A stretch of 64,000 bases of DNA from Aricia agestis (GCF_905147365.1 NC_056419.1:6207501-6271500), one strand, 5' to 3'; shown: positions 1 to 12,840, numbered from the stretch's first letter. A program made the numbers and translations. The notes: generated from the sequence alone by a model not told the origin.

Positions 1-2680
1 CAAAGGAGTTAAATTCGGATGTTTGCCAAGAATTTTTTTGGCCATCATTCCAGCTTTTGTTTAGCGATACGTTAGTGTTTTGTCCCAGTTTCGTGTTAAT
101 ACAATAACTTGATAGGACAAAATGTAATAATAATATAACTTTGTCTACTTTATTTTAATTAATAGTATAAGAGCCAGTGACAGCAAGACTTTCGTTGAAT
201 TTTATAAAAATTGAAAGTTCCTGTATACGTTTTCCTTAAAGAGGTAATAACGAAAGTCTACCTAACCTTCCGAAAGGTTTAACTAAGTTATTTTTAGTTT
301 AACTGATTAACTAAGTTATTTTTTTTATTCGCTTCGGGATAACTGTAGGAATCTCGTCTTCCACTGAACACAATTGCTTCTCATTCCTAAGTCCTACACC
401 TCTTAAGTTTCATCTGGCAGTGGGAAGACGTTACATATAAACAGCTTACAGGCATGTCCACACTATTCTAACTTATTAAGCACATTATGATGATACATTT
501 ATTTTCGGTTCAAACTTAATGTTTCGCGTTAATTTGACATGATTAACTAAAAAACCGTTGTGTGACTCATTACAGTATTTTTACAAAATCGTAATAAAAT
601 TTAATTGCCAGTGATTCAGAAACTGTATTTATTATTCTAGTTTCTGTATTAATGACCGAGATCCGAATGCCTTAACGATTAGCACATTATAAGTTACATC
701 TTAAACGAATTCGCCGTATTAATTACCCAGATATTTCTTATCTCCGGTATAAGGATAAATACTAAATAGTCATTTACGATCGATTGTTTCCGTCGTAAGT
801 GGGTACGGAATTAGCTCACCCTGTGGTAAAAATTTAGAAAACTTAAAAAATGCAACAATTATTCGTAAAATAATAATAGAATTATATTTAAATTTTTATG
901 TATCAAAAAATAATTAAGCTGAAAAATATACGATTTCATTATTTTCAAGCAATAACGAACTTTCATTTTTTTACATAAAACCTTTTATGCTACTGCTTTT
1001 ATTACCAAAGTCTATTTCGATCTAAAGCACAATGCACGCCTATTACAAAACATAATTATGCATAAAGAAAAGATAAAAATATGCTGAGAAAAATAGATTC
1101 TTATTATGACAGTATTTAGCAGATTAGTGGGCAAAATGAGATTAGCCCTATGTTTATAAAGATACAGGATAGGAAAACATTTGCTAAGCGCACGATCCCA
1201 AAACAAACAATAACAAGTTTTTTCGCAAAATAACGTTCTTAGTAGAATTGATATTTTGTTTGATGTGTAATCAAAATATCTTGTATTTGATAGCCAGCGG
1301 ACATTGTAACTATCTTAAAATTTGATTGAAAGGTTGATATGGATCATAAAATTGACCTAATTTCTATTAAACTCCACTTAATTCAGTTTGTCGATTTATA
1401 TTTTTTTTAATTTTACTTTGTCAAATTTTTTTTTACCGTAGTAATAAAATTGACAAAAAATTTTAAGTTATACTACTACATTTTTTTATTTTATCAAATA
1501 CGTACGATATCAAAACATACGAGCTAGTAATAACATAGTAAAATCCATGGAGCTACCACAGAGCAGGGGTTGTGAAACTTTTGATCCGTGACATAAATCT
1601 CCATCAGAAACAGGGAGGGACATAACCCGCTTAAGCTTAACTCCCAACTTTAAATACATTTATAATAATGATAAAATACACTCAATTTTGTATTTTTAAG
1701 GAGGGTCATTATGACCCCATAGTTTGTTTTTGGCTTATGTTTTGATAAGCCACGGTGTTCTGGCTTGTCAAACGCTACTTTATACTTTGGGCCATGGTAG
1801 ATGGCCATGATCGTCACAGTTATGATTGTGATGCCGTATAGATATCACGATCGATGACGACCTTAGGCAATCGTACACGAATATGTCCTAGACGTTGATG
1901 GACTAATACGTTGGTAGATGGACTCTATCATTAGTTAACCAAGACAACTAAGAGCATTAAAAAACTGTATCAGATAACCTACAACTTTGAAACTTTTAAA
2001 GTAAAAATATAACATTATTTTGAAAATGCACATCCAGGTTTGCATTTCGTGGCTTTTTTGTGACTCAGATACTCTTCTATAATATTTATTATTCGTTGAA
2101 TTTGGCACTTGCTGTTGATTATTATCAAATTTCGATCTTAGTAGTTGCCATAGCTAAGTTTTTATAACAGTAACTGGAGGCGTATGAAATCTTGACCAGT
2201 AAAATTATTTAGTTATTGTTCTTTACTACAACTGCATTATATTATTTCAATGGCTCAAATAAAAATAATTTTATTTGCTTAGGAATATGGTACAATTATA
2301 AGGTGTTAGCTTTTACATTTTGCACATATTCTACTACAATGAGTGTGCAAAATATATTACTACAAACTACAAAGTACTAAGTCATATAATTTAAGGTTAA
2401 TGTCAGAAAGTAATATATTATTATATAGAAATATCTGGTTATTACAAGCTTGGTGTTACGATTTAATATGGCGTATAAGAACGTATACTAAATAGACAGG
2501 TATAAGTTTATTACGGCAATAATAACGCGGATAATTTATTTTGTCGTTAAGGGTTTTATTTTAATGGCACGCGGTGAGTTAATGAGTGCAATTTATGGCG
2601 TCATCAAGTGAGCAATATACCCTCTACCGTACCGACTCCGTACCTTGTACGGATTATATACATTGGTGTAGATAGAGTAG
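1..2680. other. AT-rich DNA, no gene seen
   Basis: No gene or clear repeat family. A small tandem repeat of TTTAACTAAGTTATTTTT lies at 276-326. AGCAGGGGTTGTGAAACTTT at 1561-1582 resembles hAT-type termini (CAGNGGTTCTCAAACTTTT) but has no partner end. Confidence 0.6.
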
Positions 2681-2685
2681 GTACA

Positions 2686-2921
2686 TCTATATAAAACTCA
2701 AAGGTGACTGACTGACTGATTGACAAGTGATCTATCAACGCGCAGCCCAAACCACTGGACGGATCGGGCTGAAATTTGGCATGCAGGTAGATGTTATGAC
2801 GTAGGCATTCGCTAAGAAAGGATTTTGATAAATTCCAACCTCAAGGGGTTCAAATAGGGGATGAAAGTTTGTACATAATAATACCTCTTAACGCGAGCGA
2901 AGCCGCGGGCAAAAGCTCGTT
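2686..2921 (+). mobile_element. Helitron-like element C
   Basis: Runs from ATAAAACTCAAAGGTGACTG to the hairpin GCGAGCGAAGCCGCGGGC followed by AAAAGCTCGT, where the usual CTAG is altered to CTCG. A reverse sister lies at 6131-6375. The short GC-rich 3' hairpin with a CTRR-like end is the Helitron hallmark; no helicase coding is present. Confidence 0.6.
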
Positions 2922-3076
2922 GATTAATAAAGTATATATTTAGTTAGAAACATTGCTTATAACGTATGGCATACGCAATAGTCCTTACCATATAACGCTG
3001 ATAGACCCCATCAACTCTTTTAATTTAAAAGACATTTTAATTTATTTTAAATATTGTTAAACAAAGTATTTCAAAA

Positions 3077-3213
3077 CTAGCTGTCCCCATGAGATTCGTG
3101 TCACTTTAAAACCTTCTACGAATATTTTAAGACTAAAATTAGCCCAATCCGTTCAGCCGTTTTCGAGTTTTAGCTTTACTAACACAATTGAAAATCCATT
3201 TTTATATATATAG
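3077..3213 (+). repeat. Repeat O, Helitron-like fragment
   Basis: Begins ACTAGCTGTCCCC and contains CCAATCCGTTCAGCCGTTTT before a TATATATA-rich end. I recall this as a common lepidopteran interspersed repeat; it is single in this window. Confidence 0.45.
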
Positions 3214-3361
3214 ATTGTTCTGTTATTTTTTACAGTATAAGCTCAGATTCAGTAATCAGTGTCGTTCATTTTCGTATGTGTTACTCTGATTTAATATTAA
3301 AAAAGCCTAAATCTAAAAAAAAGGATGAAAAGTTTAGTTTGAAATTAAAAAATATATATTT

Positions 3362-3680
3362 ACGTGGGAGAGCCATGCTTCGGCACGAATGGGCCGGCTC
3401 GACCGGAGAAATACCACGTTCTCACAGAAAACCGGCGTGAAACAGCGCTTGCGCTGTGTTTCGCCGAGTGAGTGAGTTTACTGGAGGCCCAATCCCCTGC
3501 CCTATTCCCTTCCCTACCCTCCCCTATTCCCTTCCCATCCCTACTCTCCTCTATTCCCTCTTAAAAGGCCGGCAACGCACCTGCAGCTCTTCTGATGCTG
3601 CGAGTGTCCATGGGCGACGGAAGTTGCTTTCCATCAGGTGCCCGTTTGCTCGTTTGCCCCCTTATTTCATAAAAAAAATA
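3362..3680 (+). mobile_element. SINE A copy (LINE-tailed SINE)
   Basis: Layout shared by nine copies here: a 5' head (ACGTGGGAGAGCC, then GGCTCGACCGG, which resembles a pol III B box), a short ACAGCGC/GCGCTGT hairpin, GTGAGTGAGTTTACCGGAGG, a variable polypyrimidine stretch of CCCTA/TTCCC blocks, then a tail beginning CTCTTAAAAGGCCGGCAACG and ending in an A-run. Apparent ORFs in it are repeat-derived. Confidence 0.8.
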
Positions 3681-4618
3681 TCTTCTATCTCAAAATGGCA
3701 TGTGCCGTTTTTTTGCAACCCCAACAATACTGGTACTTTCTGTTTGTGCTGGCCCTGTTTAATTTAGGGTTGCCTTGATTTATTGGAATTAAAACGACGC
3801 ATCTACCGCATCGTGATTAGCTTTATTGTACCCTGCTGGGACTTTTATTAGATTTTTTACTAGTTTCGCATATCGAATTTTTGTGGCACTTTTTTATGTT
3901 ATTAATGGCCAATAAAACAGTAGGTGCAGCTTAAATAAGGTTAATATTAGGAATAAGTCTAGATACAAAGTAATAAGCCCGTTAGTTTAGGCAGATCAAC
4001 ACCAATGTGTACTATCAGAGAAGTTGATTTATAAGCAGAATTGGCAAACCCACGTAAATGTCATGTCAAACTCAATCCATAGCTTATGACTAATATTGAA
4101 ATTAATGTTTAGTTCCTGTTCGATACGTTAAAAGGGTGACTAGATAGACAAAAAATAAGGAGAAAACATTATACCTAATTATAAAATCTGTAAATTCAAT
4201 GTGCAATTGCCAATAATTGTGGATCTTTTGATTGGATGGTTGAAGGCTTATAAAAAGCAGTTGTTTTATGAATGAAAAAGTTCTAAGATGGTTCCATCAT
4301 TGATATTTATTTTCCAGTCAGTATATAAAAAAAAACAAAAACCTAATACGCCTGTCCTAGTATTTGTTGGCATAATTAGGCTCGTATTTCACCAAAAAAA
4401 TCACTTCCTGGTAGTTAATCTTCGAGCTTGTTAGCTAAAATAGTTGTCAACGACTGTGATAAGATGCAGACGTTTCCAGAAATAGCGTGGCCATGTTTGA
4501 TTCCGATTTAATCCATCATGATCATCATTAATATTGGACTTAGTGTCAGTTTACACTGAAAAAAGAGAATCAAACCAAGCCAAGAAAATTCTTCCCCAAT
4601 ATAATATTAATATCTAAT

Positions 4619-4889
4619 AATATCAATGGACGCTTCACACCACAACAGTCTGGTCCTGTGCTAAGTACCTGAAGGATTTGTGTTACAGGTACCAGACAAC
4701 GGAAATATAGTTAACACTTTTATACTTTACATAATATATTTAAGATTTTTACTATATTATCACACACATAATATTTAATACACACCGAGACCCGGGAACA
4801 TTGAAAACATTTTGTTCCGTCGGCGGGATTCGAACCCGCGACCCCCGGCTTGAGCTGCCACACACCCATTTGAGCCACAGAGGTCGTCG
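4619..4889 (-). mobile_element. SINE H copy (tRNA-headed SINE)
   Basis: The minus strand begins GACGACCTCTGTGGCTCA, has GGTTCGAATCC (a perfect pol III B box) and CCGCCGACGGAAC, then an AT-rich body. It ends with a GTACCTGTAACAC...GTACTTAGCAC region and GAAGCGTCCAT. The A-box part is altered relative to the two sister copies. Confidence 0.75.
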
Positions 4890-4992
4890 AATATGTCTTT
4901 ATTCTCTTTTCAGAGCTAGATCTTAATATCTTTTGTCCAAACCAAACGCTTCAAGCGTCAGAACAAACGGAAAGACATTCATCTGTCTCGAT

Positions 4993-5051
4993 CTTACTTA
5001 ATTCTAATTATTGTAATCGAGAATCGATTACAATAATTAGAATTAAGTAAG
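4993..5051. repeat. Perfect 28-bp hairpin, 3-nt loop
   Basis: Arms 4993-5020 and 5024-5051 are exact reverse complements around GAA. It is AT-rich and single-copy here. Confidence 0.9.
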
Positions 5052-6130
5052 CGACATCATTGTTAGCATGCTGTAACAAAACAAAGTGATAATAGGTACT
5101 TTATACGTTTATTGTATGTATCCCTAAGACACAGTTTACCGTGAAACAGTCGGATAGAATTACTTTTTTATTTTGAATGAACAAATATATGACATTTCTC
5201 ATATTATGATATTATAGAAGTTAAGAGTCCGTAGGTATATGAAATTTTGCCGATTCACGTGATTTAACAGTTAAAATACAGTATTTCTATAAGTTTTAAT
5301 GCACAACAAGTAAGATCATTTCAATTATAATCTAATGTTGGAGCTAGATTTTTTTAAAGTATTTTTAAATAATCCAACTGAAACCTGCGACAGTTTTGTG
5401 ATTTTTGCTGTAAAAGGTTTAGAATATCACCTGTTTATGGATTGTATTGACGTTTTAACGGACTCTTAAGCACAACTCTTTCAGCCCTGCTATTTTCACA
5501 ATAAACTTTTTTTAAGGGGACACTCAAGCATTCTAAAGTGCTATCAGTTATCATTTTATTTTTTTTGTAGAGTAGACCATGATGAAGGTTAAAGGTAAAG
5601 GTAAGGTAAAAGTAAGGTCTAAGACTAAGGCATAATCTTTGTATTGCCCAGATAATAATATTATGTGTGGCTACCGTAAAATTTCCATTTGCGCTTAGCA
5701 GAAAACATTTAAATCTTAGTATTGCAATTTGTTACTAAAGGACGTTGTCCAACGTACACCATAGATACAGCATAGACCGTCTATGCTTTATCTCTAATAA
5801 GTGGTGACTGGTGAGTTATATTTCCATCCGGAGATTTGCAATCCGAGACAACTTCGATCTGTCGGCGATGTTTAGTCGTATATTTCGACCAATCACTCTC
5901 AATCTCTGTCATATTAAACAGGCTCATCAGATCACTGGTTTCCAACAAAATATCTTATTAGGGAGCATCCATAAATTGCGGCAGATGTTTTTGAACAATA
6001 TTTTACTTTTTAACTAGGAAATTCAAATGTAAAAAAGTAGACTTCACAACGCTCTTGGCTGTCATTCTATTTAAATTAAATGATTGGGATATTAATAAAT
6101 TTGGTACCTAATGATAATACCTACATATTT

Positions 6131-6375
6131 AACGAGCTTTTGCCCGCGGCTTCGCTCTCGTTATGAAGTATCATTATATACAAACTTTCATCCCCTATTT
6201 GAACCCCTTGGAGTTGGAATTTATCAAAATCCTTTCTAAGCAGATGCCTACGTTATAACATCTACCTGCATGCCAAATTTCAGCCCGATCCATCCAGTGG
6301 TTTGGGCTGTGTGTTGATAGATCACTATGTCAATCAGTCAGTCAGTCACCTTTGAGTTTTATATATTATATAGAT
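6131..6375 (-). mobile_element. Helitron-like element C, reverse copy
   Basis: Begins at the hairpin end (ACGAGCTTTTGCCCGCGGC) and ends at TCACCTTTGAGTTTTATA. It aligns to 2686-2921 over its whole length. Confidence 0.65.
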
Positions 6376-6496
6376 TTTATCAATCCGAAAGTGTGCCTGT
6401 CGTTAATCTCTTCACGATTAACCGTACACGTATGTCGGATATATTATACGTAGTCCAGGAAAAGACATGGTATAATTTTATGCAAAATGTACAGTA

Positions 6497-6681
6497 GGGC
6501 TAAAATGGTCACATTTAGCAATTCCTCTCAATCTACTCAGCAAATGAATTGTCAAAACTGTCAAAGTGACAAATGTCAAACAGAAATGAATTGCAAGAAG
6601 AGTTGCATTTTGCGATTTTAGAAAAATGAAACATATTATGATTCATGTCACGATTCTTCAAAGCGACCATTTTAGCCCCGC
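6497..6681. mobile_element. MITE N with 5-bp target duplication
   Basis: Ends GGGCTAAAATGGTC and GACCATTTTAGCCCCG form a terminal inverted repeat. CAGTA occurs directly on both sides (6492-6496 and 6681-6685). A related copy is at 40031-40217. Superfamily is unresolved. Confidence 0.6.
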
Positions 6682-6693
6682 AGTACAATAATA

Positions 6694-6781
6694 CAGAAAT
6701 GAATTGCAAGCAGAGTTGCATTTTGCGATTTGAGAAAAATGAATCATATTATGATTCTTCAAAGCGACCATTTTAGCCCCG
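6694..6781 (+). repeat. Partial tandem duplicate of MITE N right half
   Basis: Repeats 6581-6681 with a short internal deletion (the TTCATGTCACG part is missing). Confidence 0.7.
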
Positions 6782-6852
6782 CAATTCCCACTCTACCTAA
6801 TTAATTGTAGCGGGCAACAATGATTATATGAAAAAATCCAAAGAAAGTATCC

Positions 6853-7002
6853 ATGTACGAAACTCAAGCGAATCTTTTGGGGCTTCCTATATTACGAGTT
6901 CCCACGAGAACTGGTAACGAAATTAAGCACGGTGATATCAGGATTAGAATACCTGCGACTCAGAGTCAATCAGGTGTACGCGAATCTGTGGATTCCGTGT
7001 GA
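6853..7002 (+). other. Unassigned 49-codon open frame in a less AT-rich islet
   Basis: ATG at 6853, TGA at 7000-7002. Composition is clearly less AT-rich than the surroundings. No family is recognised and there is no clear splice acceptor upstream. It could be a stray exon, a conserved non-coding islet or old transposon. Confidence 0.2.
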
Positions 7003-7123
7003 AAAATGTTTAAGGTTTCAGGCAAGTCCAGGAGTTTCGAGTTTTTTTATTAAGCAAACTATTTTTTTATGTGATTATGAAAAAAGTGCATTTTGAACGC
7101 AAAAAATGCGTGAAGAAGGCTTG

Positions 7124-7229
7124 TTACTAATAAAAAGATCCACCCTGTCTATCTATATAATTTTTTCGTTATCATCAAGTCACTTTTATAAAACGCTAGT
7201 AAACACTGTTCAGACCTTTTTATTAGTAA
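7124..7229. mobile_element. MITE Q
   Basis: Terminal inverted repeat TTACTAATAAAAAGATC / GACCTTTTTATTAGTAA with one mismatch, about 106 bp. A related element lies at 38688-38878, and the start matches the foldback nested at 62098-62243. Confidence 0.55.
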
Positions 7230-7355
7230 GTAAGAACAAATCATTATATTGCTGAATAGTTATACGTAACTTTTTCATTAGTAGAAGATATTGTCAACTT
7301 AAGGATTTTTTTAAAATCGGTTTCATAGTTTTTGAGACGGGGAATTTTAATTTTT

Positions 7356-7569
7356 AAGGCTGTCACAGACAGAGCAGGTAATATATATTAATGTACATTA
7401 CATCTCGGGATGTATATCTAATATCTTTACATTATATTAATCTATCACATACACAACAGGTTATGTAATGTATCTTTCCCTACATTTCAATGGTAGCCGC
7501 CTCGCTAGACGCACATTTCGTCCTATAATATACATCTTTACATTACCTGCTCTATCTGCGACAGCCTTT
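7356..7569. mobile_element. MITE with AAGGCTGTC termini
   Basis: The left end AAGGCTGTCACAGACAGAGC and the complement of the right end AAAGGCTGTCGCAGATAGAG agree through GAGCAGGTAAT and beyond, an inverted repeat of roughly 30-40 bp. Confidence 0.6.
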
Positions 7570-10500
7570 AATAACGTACATTTTTGAAGTCGGTTTTATC
7601 TTTTAAAATGTCTACACGCGTCACTCGAAATCATTTTTCGTGACCAGAATTTTCGCTAATATTTGGCAGACACCATGACAGATCCACACCATTGGGCCGG
7701 AATTAAGCTGGCTTTACACAGCAATGAATATTGTCAGGCCTTTGTGCGTTTACAGACGCAGCTCGCTTTAACTTGATAAGCTTTGTATAATGTTATATTC
7801 GAAATTCCGGCTGGAATTCGAGCGGTGTTTTTGTCCGCTTAAAAATCGGCATTTTAGGGTTGAAGTTTAAAAGTAGATGGCCTTGTTTATCAAGCACCTA
7901 AAGGATTATTTTGTAGAAATGGATCAAAGAAATTGCATTTTTAAAGTTATTTAGTTCGTTTAAAAAGTCCATCGTGGGTTGAATTTTGCAACAAGGGGTG
8001 CAAAGGAACTGTATTTTTGACGTTATATTTTATTAAATTAATATTAAAATTTAATTAATGATATAACTCTTATGGATTAAACATGACCATGATTGTAATT
8101 TTTTCTTGTTAAAACTTTACTAGTTTATTGATCAGTAAGTAAATTGTAGTAATTTGTTTTATATGATGCACCTATCAGAATTTCAGTTCATTGCAGGTCA
8201 GTTAGTGTGGAATTCTATTCTTTCCAAATATTATTACGATCCAGGGCGTGTCTTTAATTAAAATTATAATGAGTATAAATGTCAAATTATATTTGAAATG
8301 ATCGAAACATTTTACATAAAAACGTGATCCAAAACCACTTTTTACCGTATTATAATATGTTGAGTAATAAACTTTTTATAGCCCATCATGCTCTTGATGT
8401 AAAATGATAAGGCGTTTTAAACAAATCTAAAGTTCAAATGTACCAATGCCTGTTGTCTCTTTCGTTTGTCACATAATTAATAGAGAAGACACGATGTTTA
8501 AGAGACGTAAGGGGAATTGGAACAAACGCTTCTTATTTGGTTGATATTATAATATTCTAACACAATAACTTAAACAATTAGACATAAGTTATAAATTCTT
8601 CAACCAAATGGATCCTTAAAGGCTTATTAAAGGTATTTTATGGGTTTTTTGGTTTAATATTACTTCATTATAGGCATAAATTTCATGCTTCAGTTTTATT
8701 ACTATGCTCATTAGCTTACTAAACTTGTTTTTATTATAAATTAATTAGTAATAAAGAATAATTCAGATTTAATAAATCAATACTTATTCATAAAACTAGA
8801 TAAGGCTTTGTTGCTTTAAAAACATCTTTTTTCTAGAGCCAATTTTAGAGTTCAGATTTCTGCAGCTATGATTTCGTGGTCGCTTTGTTGGTTACCGTTA
8901 AAATGTCACATATAATAAGTGCATTAGGATAACTCTTAACTAATCGCAAGCCAAAAAAGGTGAATGGTCAGATCGGCTTGAACGGGTCGGTCCGATCAGA
9001 TCGATCGCCCTGTTTATTGGGGCCTTAACGCACTTGTACTCAACGTTTCTATTTCAATAGTCTACTAGCGGATCAAATTATGATCCCCATACCGCATTAT
9101 AACCATAATAACATGTTCCAAACTGACACTAAATGACTCGTGACATAATTTAACATTTATTGCCTTGCAGCATGTTACAAAAGGTGCTCAAATGGAGCAT
9201 TTTTCGAGCAATATATGGAGTATTTTTGCCTGACGAAATGCGATGAAATTTCGATAATAAAATTAGCATAATCAATACATCGAAGTCAGCGGTGCACCCC
9301 AGGGTGGTCTGATCCGTGACGATATATGAAAGCTAAGGGCATGCTTACGCTTTCAGGGTAAATAGACATGAGTTTTTAGGTAAACAATTCTTTAGGGTTT
9401 TAAAAAATATTCAAATTTGCTAACAATTACTATAATGGCTATTTTAGCAAATTTTCGTCGTTGTTAGTTGAAATCTTTGCTGTCATTGTATTTATTACTT
9501 TATTGCGTGAAAAAATAAGTAGCCCTTACAAGGCTTTGTTTACGCGTAGATTAAAATGAATTAATTGTAACGTTATTTAATTTGTAAAGCACCCAAAATA
9601 TTATATTGTCACTTCAAGAGTTTACAGAATCTTTCTATTAGCAAACCCAGTATTTTCAAACAAAAATCTAAAAATCCGTTTACATATTATATGATGTCTG
9701 CCAAAGATTGGGTAGTACCAGATTCCAGAAGATATTTTTAAAGAAAATTGTAAGAACGTAAGTGTGTGCAGCGCCTTATTGGCGACATAGTTTACTTAAT
9801 GCACTCAAAATTGAAATTAAGCATTATTTCATGCAAACGACCGACCAAAACGACGATTATTTCGATACGATCAATACGCGAACTAGTTTACATCGGCACT
9901 GCCCCTGTGCAAACTTCTACTGCAATTATTTTTATGGTCGCATTACGGTCGTTTTCGTGTTAGCTTTAGCACTAAATTATGTTTGTATAGCATAGTTGCA
10001 TAGCAAATTTCAAGTATGGAGTAACTAACTAATACGCCATTGTTTCGTCATAATATTATAAGTTATAGTATATTAAGCACATACTATACACATAAACTTT
10101 CCTCTTAAATCACTCTATCTTTGGAAACGAGTTAAAAAAACGTACCAAAATCTGTTGCATACTTTTAGGTAAAAATCTAACGTCGAAGCTATCTAAGATA
10201 TTACAATTTAGAACCTTATGAAAGCATTTTTACCTTGAGCGTTCTAGAGCCAAGACGGTGTAAAGATTTGTATCTTTTGTTTACCAAGCGTCATAAACAT
10301 AAACATACAATAAACTATGATTAAATCACGAGGACGGGGAATCTCGATTTTATGTCAGATCCTAGAACTGTAAGCAAAATTTATGATTATGTTTACATTC
10401 GATCGATATGAGTTTGTTTATAGAAGCATAAACAGAAGGGAGGATGTTAGCATGGCTACCGTAGAAAGGGTTTTTTCTACGGAAGAGTAAGTGATAAGGG

Positions 10501-10645
10501 CAATCTATCATTTTGTCCCTAAAATCTATAAATTCTATTCCATGCTAAGCCTTCTTGTGAAATAATGAAACAACGCCCGTAAAATATTTAATAATTGAAG
10601 CAGTAAAATATCATACTTTTTCAGTCATAAAAATACAGTACCTGG
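7570..10645. other. AT-rich DNA, mostly featureless
   Basis: Apart from the MITE M fragment at 8955 nothing recognisable. Two overlapping short frames at 9762-9995 lie in a mildly GC-richer patch without splice signals. Confidence 0.55.
8955..9031. mobile_element. MITE M fragment
   Basis: Holds GGTCGGTCCGATCAGATCGA and ends GGGGCCTTAA, matching the MITE M family clustered at 38-42.4 kb. Confidence 0.4.
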
Positions 10646-10965
10646 ATGACCGAGCTTTGCTCGGTATAGCAAACACTCATTGACTTCGTGTTACTAAATA
10701 ACGCCATCTGCTGGTCGTTAAAATAATTATTTGCTCACAAAATAGTCTTATTATTCGCCAATAGATTTCAGGAAGAGTCATATTTTTCAGTTTATCGATT
10801 ATCGATAAAACACGAACAAAAAGATATTTTCTGAAAATGATTCCTAGCTAGATCGATTTATCGCCCCCGAAACCCCCTATATACTAAATTTCATGTTTCA
10901 ACAATCGTTGGAGCCGATTCCGAGATTCCAATTATATACTAATTAATAATTACATAATGTAACAT
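10646..10965 (-). mobile_element. Helitron-like element D, reverse
   Basis: Begins with the 3' hairpin GACCGAGCTTTGCTCGGT and contains GATTTATCGCCCCCGAAACC and TCGTTGGAGCCGATTCCGAG. It carries about 125 extra bases after the hairpin relative to the copy at 47516. Confidence 0.55.
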
Positions 10966-11292
10966 CTATACATATTATAAAACAAAGTCGCTTTTCTTTC
11001 CCTCATGTCCCTCTTTGAAACTACGCAACGGATTTTGATAATTCTTTCAATGTTAGATAGCTCATTTATTGAGGAAGGCTATAGGCTATATTTTATCACG
11101 CTAAGACTAATAGGATGGAGAAACGGGGGAAATTATTTGAAACGGCTTATCTCGCGAATTACTGGAGCAATTTTTATGTTATTTGGCACAGATAAGAAGT
11201 AGACCACGTGAAGGATCATAGGCTATTGATTTTAATCATTTTTTCAGTGGCTATATATTTTATACCCGTGCGACGCCGGGGCGGGTCACTAG
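10966..11292 (+). mobile_element. Helitron-like element E
   Basis: Contains GGCTTATCTCGCGA, TTTTTATGTTATTTGGCACA and TAGACCACGTGAAGG, shared with 50232-50647. It ends with ACCCG...CGGGT hairpin bases and CTAG at 11289-11292, followed by T. Confidence 0.6.
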
Positions 11293-11817
11293 TAATATAA
11301 TAATTTAGTGCGCTCTTATTTTACCAATACGCGACTGCAGATTTTCTCGGAATCGAACATTTTTATTAGCAAGTGCAATTTAGGTCAATAAAATGTAGAG
11401 TAAGCTAGAGATTTAACAAACAGTTAATCATTCGTTCGGACGCCGTTAATCTTGATTTAATTCTAGTTCGTGTAAACTGATGCAACGAGATCATTAGTTG
11501 GATACGGTGGAACCGGAATTCCTCAATTTGTACCAAATTGGTGAGCTGTAAAAATAGAGGAACTTCCTACTACAAAAACAGATGTTGATGACACGAAGAC
11601 AGCGACCAGTTCAAAATGAGTACAGATTTTTGGGGAAAGTTAATGACAAAGAACAATTTTGCAAGTTTATGCTAAAAGGTGGTTCCTTGCGAGTTTTTGA
11701 CGCCAGTTCTTCTTTTCGTCGAGCTAGTTCGTGAAGAGGCGGTTGGCAGTAAGCACTCTTCCATTCTGTAAGAATCATTATTTAATCTATTCAATCAATT
11801 TTTAATCAGTTAAATCC

Positions 11818-11975
11818 ATACTAATATTATAAATGCGAAAGTGTGTCTGTCTGTCTGTTACCTCTTCACGCCCAAACCGCTAAACCGATGTTGCTGAAAT
11901 TTGGAAGTACTTTTGAGTCCCAGGAAAGGACATAGGATACTTTTTATTCCCGTTTCCATGCAATAAACGAAAAAA
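11818..11975 (+). mobile_element. Helitron-like element B, 3' truncated
   Basis: Starts TACTAATATTATAAATGCGA, then GTGTGTCTGTCTGTC, TACCTCTTCACGCCCAAACC and AAAGGACATAGGATACTTTT. It breaks off after CAATAAACGA. Confidence 0.65.
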
Positions 11976-11986
11976 TAAAGAATTTC

Positions 11987-12036
11987 TGTGAAAAAATATA
12001 GAGAACTAGATGTAGTTCTCTATATTATGTTTTCAC
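11987..12036. repeat. Imperfect hairpin
   Basis: Perfect 14-bp inner arms (11995-12008 and 12013-12026), extended by TGTGAAAA/TTTTCACA outside with a small bulge. Confidence 0.75.
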
Positions 12037-12840
12037 AAAAACCCTTAAAAATATTATGGTGACCTTATCTATGCTAAGAATACTTATTAAGCGTCACATT
12101 TTACTATTACCAAGTACTTAATTTTCATAGCTCGATGAATAAAACCGAGATTGATAAATATTCACTGCCACAATTCCACATTTCACATCCCCAACCATTA
12201 TCATTAATCTTAGTTTCAATCATTTAACCCCATGGTCGAGTTACATTTATTTATTTAAATTAGTGTATAGAACTATAGGCAACCAGTTTTTTCAACGTCC
12301 TTTGTCGGGTAACCATTGTGTACAATTATACGTGGAAGATGTAATAATCTAATGTCTTTTTATTCCAAACATGTTTGCAACAATGGTGGATTTAAGCGTA
12401 GGGTTGGACTGCAACAAACGCTAAAATTAGGGGTGTGCCATTATTTATTACTGCAATATTATGTTATTTATGATTTGTTTTAGCGCTTTAGCGGGAGTTG
12501 GCGGAGTTAGTTTTTTAAGTGACTTTCTCACGAGCATTTGGCTTATGTCGTAATGAAACTACTATTAAGCTTTACTGCGACAAAATGCATTAAATATAAT
12601 GCAAAGCTTTGGAATGGAGTAAAAGAGATTTTTTAAGTCTTTCTTTACTGAAGCTCTTTTTACTGAAGAAAAAGTCTGAATGAAAGATGATTGTATGTAT
12701 AATCTATTCAGATCATCACACTAATATTATGATAAAGCTGAATATTTGAGAATGTGTTAGATATTTCTTCACGCAAAAAGTTCTGAACGTATTTTAATCA
12801 GATTTGGCATTGTATTAGATTCGGCTCTGGATTATATACT

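Noticed and set aside
1561..1720. hAT MITE
   Set aside because: Only one hAT-like end is visible and no 8-bp duplication or opposite terminus was found.
3362..3460. 5S rRNA-derived head for SINE A
   Set aside because: Scattered resemblance (ATACCACGTT, ACCGG, GAAACAGCG) does not align in order with 5S rRNA; a promoter type cannot be assigned by eye.
3456..3767. Proline-rich small protein (also 48241, 57782 and others)
   Set aside because: Translation of the SINE A polypyrimidine block and LINE-derived tail, repeated wherever SINE A occurs.
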